Positions 57,265-64,000 of a stretch of 64,000 bases of DNA are shown here, one piece after another. The number at the start of each line of letters is the position of its first letter. Positions within the stretch are counted from its first letter, which is position 1. The position numbers and the translations under genes were made by a program. The notes beneath the pieces are model-generated. The model was not told the origin of the DNA. It ran no database searches and saw nothing but the letters and a program-made list of their open reading frames with translations. Origin of the DNA: Prinsepia uniflora. Taxonomy: Eukaryota; Streptophyta; Magnoliopsida; Rosales; Rosaceae. The stretch spans positions 74,132,383 to 74,196,382 of the forward strand of contig CM064871.1 of assembly GCA_032719365.1 (NCBI GenBank), in the 5' to 3' direction.

Positions 57265-57290
57265 GGAACTTGGAGGGAGTCTTTGAAGAG

Positions 57291-59363
57291 ATGGGAAGCA
57301 CCAGCTATGCTTCCATTTCCAACTTGAATTTCATTCGGAATCGCAGCCACAATTGCTTCGAGCGACGTGGACCAGTCAGAAATCAGCTGGGTTCTGTTCA
57401 AGTCCACCATTCAAGGAGGCCGAGACTGGAGCTCAATGGTCTGCGGAGCCGAAGGAGCTTCCGAAGCGACGTTGTTTGCTTTGCTGTTGATGACGATTTG
57501 AGAGAGAAGCAGCAAGAGTTCGGTGCTGGCTCTGGGGTTGGCTCTTCCGTCGAGGATAGGCCTGCTACTGGTAACTAGCTAACACCCTAAACCCAAAAAT
57601 CTCCGAAATTTTGACTTTAATATTGAATTTAGTTCATTTTTATTAGCAAATTGTATAGAAAAAGAAATTAATTTGCACTTCAAGAGGAAAGAAAATGAGC
57701 TAGGACTTGGGTTACATTAATCTTGAGGAAATCTTGGTACTTATCTTTGCTACTTCCAAGTAATTTTAGCGTATATGGAAACCAAATTTTAGATAAACTT
57801 GGCTCATGAGGTTTGTCATATGGGTTAAATAGCATAATTGGCTAGTTCATGATTCAAGAAGTAATTGTCAATTAACCCTGATAAGCATGAAGTTCAGAGT
57901 TGTGTTGATGGAGTATATACTAGGTGAATTGTATATGCAAGAGGGAAAAGTGTAACGCGAAGAAGCGATTTTCATTTTGGTCATAGCATAAATTATCCGA
58001 TTTTCTAAAACAATTTGTTTATACAGGTTTTCTTAAATTTTTTTCTCTGACCACATTTTAGATCATCTTGTCTTTGGAAGTAGATGTTACTGTATTTAGT
58101 TGACATCACATTTTTGATGCACAATATAGATGTGGTTGATGGCTCAAAAGAAGAGAATGGAGGAAGTTCTATTTACAATTTTCTATATCCTAGTCAAGAA
58201 CTCCTCCCAGATGATAAAGAGATGACTATATTCGATCATCTTGAAGAGCTGCGCCAGAGGTTATTTATATCAGTTCTGGCAGTGGGGGCTTCTATGGTGG
58301 GATGCTTTACATATTCAAAAGAACTTGTAGTATTGCTTGAAGCTCCTGTTAAAGAGCAAGGCGTAAAATTCCTGCAGCTAGCTCCTGGCGAGTTTTTCTT
58401 TACTACCTTAAAGGTTAGATTGAGTGAAATGTCTTTCGTTCGTGTATGTGAAATCTTTCATATCTCTGTCGCATGTAAGGTTTTGTTTCTGGAATGCCAT
58501 TGCAACTGTTCATTGGGTGCAAATCAGTCTGGCTAGGTAGCTCTAAAATGGAATGGAGTGGCATCAGAGCTTTATGATTCTGCATAATCATTTAATTATA
58601 TCTGAATTAAGTCTATGTGACAAGAACATTGTTTTATTGTGTACTGCAGGTATCAGGATATTGTGGCCTTCTCTTGGGGAGCCCCGTCATTCTTTATGAG
58701 ATTATAGCCTTTGTACTTCCAGGATTAACGAGAGAAGAGAGAAAATTTCTGGGGCCAATTGTTTTAGGCTCATCAGTACTTTTCTATGCGGGTATCAGCT
58801 TCTCCTATTTGGTTTTGGTGCCAGCTGCCTTGAACTTTTTTGTTAATTATGCAGAAGGTGTGGTCGAATCCTTGTGGTCTATTGATCAATACTTTGAGTT
58901 CGTACTTGTGCTCATGTTCAGCACTGGCTTGTCTTTCCAGGTAATGGCTCTCCTCAAGTTCATTCTTTTTCCTTCGGGATGACATTTTGGCATTCTGATG
59001 CTTATGTTCAAATTGCAAAGAAAATCTGTAAATTAAAACAAATATAAGATTGTTTGTCTCCCAGATTACGCTCGAATTGCAATTGACAATTGGTTTGTGC
59101 CCCTAAAATGGATCTCAGTAGAAACTATGTTGACCTTTCATCTGATTCTGCAGGTTCCCGTTATACAATTTCTCCTAGGACAAACCGGTCTAATATCGGG
59201 CGACCAAATGCTGTCAGTTTGGAGGTACGTTGTGGTTGGTGCGGTTGTCGCAGCTGCCGTGGTTACACCATCAACAGATCCACTCACGCAGGTTCTTCTA
59301 GCGGCACCCCTCCTTGGTCTTTACTTGGGTGGTGCCTGGATGGTTAAGCTTACTGGCCGGTGA
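57291..59363 (+). CDS. TATC: Sec-independent protein translocase TatC, chloroplastic
   Basis: TatC is the polytopic thylakoid protein that binds twin-arginine signal peptides together with Hcf106 and Tha4 in the delta-pH pathway. Four exons, 57291-57570, 58130-58413, 58650-58940 and 59154-59363, all GT-AG, give 354 residues. I chose the ATG at 57,291 (MGSTSYAS); the in-frame codon upstream is only TTG. Residues 1 to about 80 are rich in Ser, Arg and Asn with few acidic residues, as in a transit peptide. The TatC core follows: MTIFDHLEELRQRL before the first membrane helix, FLQLAPGEFFFTTLKVSGY, PGLTREERKFLGPIV, SIDQYFEFVLVLMFSTGLSF and TPSTDPLTQVLLAAPLLGLY near the end. Six membrane segments fit. 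It looks intact. Confidence 0.96.
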
Positions 59364-59590
59364 ACCCTACTGTTTAAATTCATGAAATTTGTTACAGTAT
59401 CACGCATACTTAGAGCTTGAAAGGATCTCTGTACATTTGCAACATTATGTGATAGCATATGAAATGAGGGTCAGTAGGCCCATATCTTTTTCTCAATGCT
59501 CATTTTGATGACAGAAGAAATCATTCTGACTTGTATTAAAATGTAGAAACAAGAACATTTCTTCCCAAAATTACAAAGCTCTGCAAACTC

Positions 59591-61520
59591 TCAATTTCTC
59601 TCACCTTCCGACTTGTTAAGATCTATTTTCTCAACTTCAGTTTCTAAATCTTCGGTACCGGGAGAACCTACTGCAGATTCAAGCTTTCTAATTGAGCGCT
59701 TCAGGCAATTGCAGGCCTGACAAAAAGCTTCTGAATTTCCTTTAAGATCCTGCAGTTCAGCTTGCATATCCTCAATGATGCTAGAGATTTTCTCTAAGGT
59801 TGCCTCGATAGTAGGAAGCTCTTGTGGGGGGTAAAGACAAGCTCCAAGATCATCCATTAGTATTCCGATTCCTTGACTCAATTTCAACAATTTCTCCAAC
59901 GACTCCACAAAATTACTTCTATCATTTGAATTTTCCAGTTTAAGCAAACCTGTGATTGTGCGAATTAGTTCCTTCATAACTGCGATAGTGTCAGACACAA
60001 CGGCAGTAGCTAACCCAGCAGACCTCATCTCTTCAGGTGACAAGTCGTTGCCCAAATCACCCTCACATGAAAGTTCATCGTCATTGGGTTCAATATCTGC
60101 TTCGGTAGAGGTTGAAGCTGAACCTGAGGCTTCATCTTCTGGGTGAGAGGAAGCTGGCTTAAGCTCCTTCATCTCACGAAGAACATCTTTTATGGAAACT
60201 GCGACCTGCGTCATTGCTCTCCCGATTGCTGTAATATTTGTAGCAGGCGTCTTTTTAAGAGCTGAACAAGCTTCCCATACAGTACCAACCAACTGTGTCA
60301 CTGAGAGTTTCCCGTCTTTTGACCGTGCGCCTGCAGGTGTGAATTCATAGTCAAGATAAAAAATAGAAGATAGGGTTTCTAGTTTAAGACCCTAAAATTA
60401 TCAGTATCAGCCCCAAAAATTGATTCCAGCCTACTAGACAAAACCCAGCTCTAGAATTTGAGGTCACTTTGAAAAAAAAATTGAGATACGAAGGGATCAA
60501 AAACAAGAAATCTTGTGTGAGAGAGAGAGAGAGAGATTGCCATAAGAAGAGATGGATTCCTTCTGCAACTTGAAACTGCTTTCAACAATTTGCTTAGCAG
60601 ATGCATGGATGAAAGAACATAGGGTCGGCCCTGCACCTACGGTACTCCCATATGAAAACAGAAGAAAACCTTGTAGAATATTGAAGTATGAAGCCATGTT
60701 TTCTTCGAGTTCTCTAGCTTGTGGCGTTCCAGTCCATAGCATGCCAACTGCATTATGAAATCGCATTTAGTCACTGGAGCATGAGACACTATGCCACGTG
60801 AGGGAAGAAACAAGAAAGTACACAAATGAATCATAAATTGAACACTGCTGGCAAAAACCACAAGGGACAGATCGCCAAAATGCACTGTTCTAGTTACTCA
60901 AAGGCTAGGGTAGTTGAATAATTGCATTCCTCCTCTTGCATCATCCTAGTTTTAGGAACAGGGAAAAATTCTTTAGGTGAAGAAACAAACTTTAAAGTTC
61001 AGTAAGATGTCACTGAGAAATGATAGTTACTATCATTAATAATCACTCAAATCAAAATTCCTTCAATAATTTTTCAAGATTGTGCCATTCGAAGCTCAAA
61101 TTTCAAATTAGCATTGCAAGAGACACAGAAAATTTATATTACCAATTAAGAATTAAATAAAAGCACACAAAACATGAAAATTTTGAAGACTGGCAGTGTA
61201 AAATTGGAAAAAAAAATAAATGAAAATAGAAATTATACCAACAGTAGCTTGTTTGGAGACTTGTTCACCCATGTTCAATACCTCCTCCCAGTTCACCTTC
61301 TCATGTGTGGAAGGTGAGGTTTGATCTAACAGCTGTTTTCATGGAATTCAACAAACAAAACCCACATCACCATCACTGAAATTGAAATTGAATTAAAGCA
61401 AAAAATAATAACTGAAATTTTGAGAAATTTTGAGAGAGCTTGAACCTGAAAGGTCTCATGGATGTTATTGAGATGCTCGTTCAGAGTTCGAGTCAGCTGC
61501 TCTCTCTCACCTCGACTCAT
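59591..61520 (-). CDS. Cyclin-D1-binding protein 1-like protein (GCIP family)
   Basis: Four exons, 61520-61446, 61332-61239, 60747-60541 and 60330-59591, give 371 residues. It starts MSRGEREQLTRTLNEHL and continues with WEEVLNMGEQVSKQATVVG, LEENMASYFNILQGFLL, GSTVGAGPTL, LVGTVWEACSALKKTPATN and IGRAMTQVAVSIKDVLREM. An acidic linker (DIEPNDDELSCEGDLGNDL) and a helical C-terminal part with LEKLLKLSQGIGI and LGACLYPPQELP follow. These are hallmarks of plant CCNDBP1/GCIP-like proteins; the animal relative binds D-type cyclins, and a plant role is not shown here. Intron 3 has a GC donor (TATG|GCAATC). It is tail-to-tail with TATC, 227 bp between stop codons. Confidence 0.9.
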
Positions 61521-62425
61521 CTCTCTGCGTTCCAAGGAAGCAATTGCAGCGGATGCAGCGAGCTTTCAATTCTCAGAGGTTTTTGAGGGCTGCTGGGTTT
61601 ATTTAAATCAACGGGCCTTTCGATTTGGAAAATGCAAAATCTTATGTGCCTGGCCAGTGGCCGCCAAACTCCATGGAAGCTTATTAAACGGGCCCTTTCG
61701 TTGAGCCCTGCAAACGACGTGCAGTATATAGGCTAAATGACATGTGGCCCACTATTCTTAATGGGCCTCTCGACCCAACAATGAGCACCACATTGTTCTT
61801 TTCTCTTCCTTGTAACGCAAGGTACGACTTTTTCAGGAATAATTACATTTTATGATACGATTATAGTTAAAATTAAATAGGTGAGAGACTTAGCTTTGTG
61901 TAAGGGTATGAAGAATTCTCATGTTAGAAAATTAAGAAACTCCCTTATTGTTAATTGAATTTTTAATTAAAACATTAACTTCGAAATATGTTAGTACTTA
62001 TTAAAGTGGAAGTGAGCATTTCATTCATATATCATGAGCATAATATTAAAAGTGGAAGCGAGCATTTCACTAATACGTCATGAGCCTAATATAGGAATTT
62101 CCCGATTATGCGCTCGTGGTCTTCACACGCGATATTTTGTGTTTTAAATTCAAGAGGACTTACAACGTATTATAATTGTGACATTTTATATGCCAAACAA
62201 TACAAAACTTGTTCACAAGGGATGCTTCTTAGCTTGCGTTTACTGAAAAGAGAAAAGTTCATGATTGTATGCCATTCCTTAAAGATATGGGTTGAATTGG
62301 TCCCATGTTCGCATAAGAATCATCTGTAAGTCATTATAACCCTAACCCTTCACCATACTATGCCACTATGATTCTTCTATTTGAAACCTACAAATTTCAT
62401 CTATAGCATCATCTGTAATCTGTAT
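61521..62425. other. Upstream region of the GCIP-like gene and intergenic DNA
   Basis: The first ~250 bp contain several GGGCC motifs ('aacgggcc', 'aatgggcc') like the ORC4/TATC promoter and are the likely promoter of the minus-strand gene. The rest, to the LTR at 62,426, is AT-rich with no recognisable feature apart from an approximate 25-bp direct repeat ('gtggaagcgagcatttcac' type, near 62,007 and 62,052). Confidence 0.55.
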
Positions 62426-62765
62426 TGTTCGTGTGGGATTTCACCCCGCACTTGGGCCGGGCCTAAGTCCAATATGAAGCTCATAATGCAATGGAAACTC
62501 TAACCTTTGCCTATTTAAGGAGGGCATCCCCCTCATTTGAAAACAAGCTCATACAACTCCACCATATCATTTGGAGACATCCTTTCCATATCTCCCTTAA
62601 TGGCTCAAGGCCACAAATATGTAAACATTACTATTATCAATAATACTATCTCGGAAAGTTTGTCCCGTGGACGTAGCCCTATTCGGGTGAACCATGTACG
62701 TATCAGTGTCTTAATATTCATGCGTTGTCTTCTCGGTCTCGTTGGTGCCATTTTTGGCATCAACA
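62426..62765 (+). mobile_element. 5' LTR of the right-edge element
   Basis: It starts TGTTCGTGTGGGATTTCACC and ends CATCAACA, so the termini TGTT/AACA are inverted. It contains a palindromic stretch 'gtgtgggatttcaccccgca' near its start and 'gcctatttaagg' (about 62,511) as a TATA-like element. Its first 69 bases match 63,932-64,000 with only two or three differences. Confidence 0.85.
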
Positions 62766-62768
62766 GTT

Positions 62769-62785
62769 TGGCGCCGTCTGTGGGA
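62769..62785 (+). other. Primer-binding site of the right-edge element
   Basis: TGGCGCCGTCTGTGGGA begins three bases after the LTR. This string is a frequent primer site of plant Tat-related Ty3 elements. Confidence 0.8.
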
Positions 62786-63089
62786 ATCGCGACAAAAATC
62801 CATGTCGGATCCTTTTCTTTTCACTCACCTGCAGAAACACCTTGAATATTCAAGAACACCAAATCCAAAAAATCCAACAATCCGTTCACTGCCAAATGAC
62901 CCATTTTCTTCTCTCATCAATATCACACTAATTAAAGGAGGCCAACATGTCTTCCTCCTCTCTGTTCTCTCCAAGGAAAAAGTTTTACTTTTTCTACCTT
63001 TTTGCCTTGGTTCACACACGGATGGGGATGGGTGGAAAGAGAATGATCTTCTTTATTTTTCTTCATCCATGTCCATTGCATTCATCCTT

Positions 63090-63430
63090 GTTTGCAGACA
63101 ACTTCTGGGAGAGGGAGAGAGAAAGAACTACAGGGACATTGCAATTCATCCGAGCGCCAGCTCGCTCCTGCCTCCAGGTTGACGGCGACCAGTCACTATC
63201 CACCGGCGTCTCCCTCACCGTGCAGCTCGCGGTGGTTCGACCTACAACCACGCCACCTGGGCCATTCATCTTCGTCGGAGGTGGCCCGCGTCCTCACCAT
63301 TGCGCGCTCAGCCCCTTCTCGAAGTCGTCGTTGGCCATGTACCGCTGCAACTCGCCGACGCCGTGCTTTGTGTGCGATGAGTCTTTGAAGAGACTTGGGA
63401 AAGGAACGACCAAATTATTCGAATACTGAT
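63090..63430. other. GC-rich interior segment, possible captured gene piece
   Basis: In contrast to its AT-rich surroundings, this segment is GC-rich and open in several frames, including a + strand frame ending at 63,429 and a minus-strand frame with GVGELQRYMANDDFEKGL. I cannot name a family for either. It may be host gene sequence carried by the element, or merely GC-rich spacer. Confidence 0.3.
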
Positions 63431-63540
63431 CGGCACGATCGATTAATTTATCTTGCCCACGGCAATACTTGCACACATGTACTCCTCAGTAATTCACATT
63501 GAATGCCCACTTCACTATGAGTTAATACTCACGATGAACA

Positions 63541-63830
63541 GTGCCTTTAGTCGAGCTATTTTGTAATGGATGATATCTCTGGTCGAGCCGCCTCCATGAG
63601 TGGATTGCCTCTAGCCGAGCCGCCTCGCACGGAGCGACCGCCTTCTAGCCGAGCATCCTCGCACAGAACGGTCGCCTCCAGCCGAGCATCCCGAGCATCG
63701 AGCAGCCTCGCATAGAGCGATCACCTTAAGCTGAGTAGCCTCCGATGAGTGTCTTCCCTTACCGAGTAGCCTCGCGATGAGTACAGCCTCTAGCTGAGTA
63801 TTACTTCATGCTGAATGTCGCTTCATGTTG
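63541..63830. repeat. Degenerate ~33-bp minisatellite
   Basis: Seven or eight diverged units share the frame 'gcctctagccgag' and 'cctcgcacagagcg'. Units differ by substitutions and small indels. It ends about 100 bp before the purine tract 'gacttgggggactac' (63,917-63,931). Confidence 0.75.
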
Positions 63831-63931
63831 GGTTCGAGCCAGATCAGCAATTACTTAGTTCGGCCTGTATTCGGTCTATTGTTCAAGTCCCCATCGAAGA
63901 CACTATCTTCAATGAGGACTTGGGGGACTAC

Positions 63932-64000
63932 TGTTCGTGCGGGATTTCACCCCGCACTTGGGCCGGGCCTAAGTCCAATATGAAGCCCATAATGCAATGG
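63932..64000 (+). mobile_element. 3' LTR start of the right-edge element
   Basis: It begins TGTTCGTGCGGGATTTCACC directly after the purine tract and follows the 5' LTR until the window ends. Confidence 0.88.

Larger units (their letters stand above)
56870..57290. promoter_or_regulatory. Shared divergent promoter region of ORC4 and TATC
   Basis: These 421 bp separate the two start codons. Visible are an E2F-type site (56,917-56,925), a TATATATA stretch (56,939-56,947) in good position for ORC4, and three TGGGCC/GGCCCA motifs (56,956, 56,987, 57,010) of the kind known as site II elements in promoters of growth-related plant genes. A GAA repeat lies in the TATC leader. A shared bidirectional promoter is an inference from spacing. 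Confidence 0.7.
62426..64000 (+). mobile_element. Small non-autonomous LTR element, 3' LTR cut by the window edge
   Basis: A 340-bp 5' LTR, GGCGCC-type primer site, about 1.17 kb of interior and the start of a matching 3' LTR are present. There is no gag or pol domain. The interior has a GC-rich part (about 63,090-63,430) and a degenerate minisatellite (63,541-63,830). The primer site is of the type seen in Tat-related Ty3 elements. The target duplication cannot be checked; the left flank is tgtat. Confidence 0.85.

Noticed and set aside
57270..57290. Upstream in-frame start for TATC
   Set aside because: The codon is TTG; the first ATG at 57,291 gives a normal transit-peptide start.
59221..59240. 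Possible splice donor 'gtacgttg' in TATC exon 4
   Set aside because: Using it would remove the conserved WRYVVVGAVV helix; the frame reads through to a full TatC end.
59090..59347. 85-codon + strand frame overlapping the last TATC exon
   Set aside because: It is in another frame than TatC, whose sequence continues without a break from 59,154 to the stop at 59,363.
63092..63429. GC-rich open frames as a protein-coding gene
   Set aside because: No family recognised, frames overlap on both strands, and the segment is inside a non-autonomous element; kept only as a possible captured fragment.

Overview
This is a window of a flowering-plant nuclear genome, most likely a eudicot. The evidence is intron-rich genes with plant orthologues (ORC4, chloroplast TatC, a cyclin-D1-binding-protein-like gene) and many plant LTR retrotransposons: Ty3/chromovirus, Ty1/copia, a TRIM, and elements primed by tRNA-iMet or by GGCGCC-type sites. 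I could not fix the species from the sequence alone.

Positions 1-~51,040 are one pile of nested retrotransposons. The outermost layer I can follow is a decayed Ty1/copia element on the + strand. Its pieces lie at 26,793-28,012, 38,932-39,760, 47,362-47,877 and 49,076-~51,040. Related long-LTR chromovirus-type elements are inserted into it, and into each other. LTR F (28,013-38,931, TSD gagat) holds element 3 (29,730-33,764, TSD ctctg) and a truncated + strand element ending in LTR H. Element 4 (39,761-47,361, TSD ggacg) has two LTRs but only gag. Solo LTR J is at 47,878-49,075 (TSD gtagt). To the left, LTR E holds an intact TRIM (25,705-26,416, TSD taggc) and element 2 (7,852-25,389). Element 2 itself contains the 10.1-kb element 1 (10,259-20,383). 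The left LTR of element 2 is broken by LTR K, which contains solo LTR A (3,363-6,365, TSD cgtgg). The first ~2.8 kb belong to another minus-strand element with a GGCGCC-type primer site; its remainder lies outside the window.

Positions 53,184-61,520 form a compact gene island. ORC4 (16 exons, minus) and TATC (4 exons, plus) are divergent and share a 421-bp intergenic region with an E2F-type site and TGGGCC motifs. To my knowledge the Arabidopsis orthologues are also neighbours (AT2G01120/AT2G01110). A cyclin-D1-binding-protein-1-like gene (4 exons, minus) follows tail-to-tail with TATC. From 62,426 to the window end is a small non-autonomous LTR element whose 3' LTR is cut by the edge.

The most interesting structure lies inside the LTRs. 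Several LTR subfamilies carry dense arrays of short perfect hairpins whose stems differ between repeats while the pairing is kept. Two further hairpins with a shared 20-nt loop sit exactly 100 bp apart in the leftmost LTR. A hairpin next to the polypurine tract is kept in five elements, in one case with a matching insertion in both arms.
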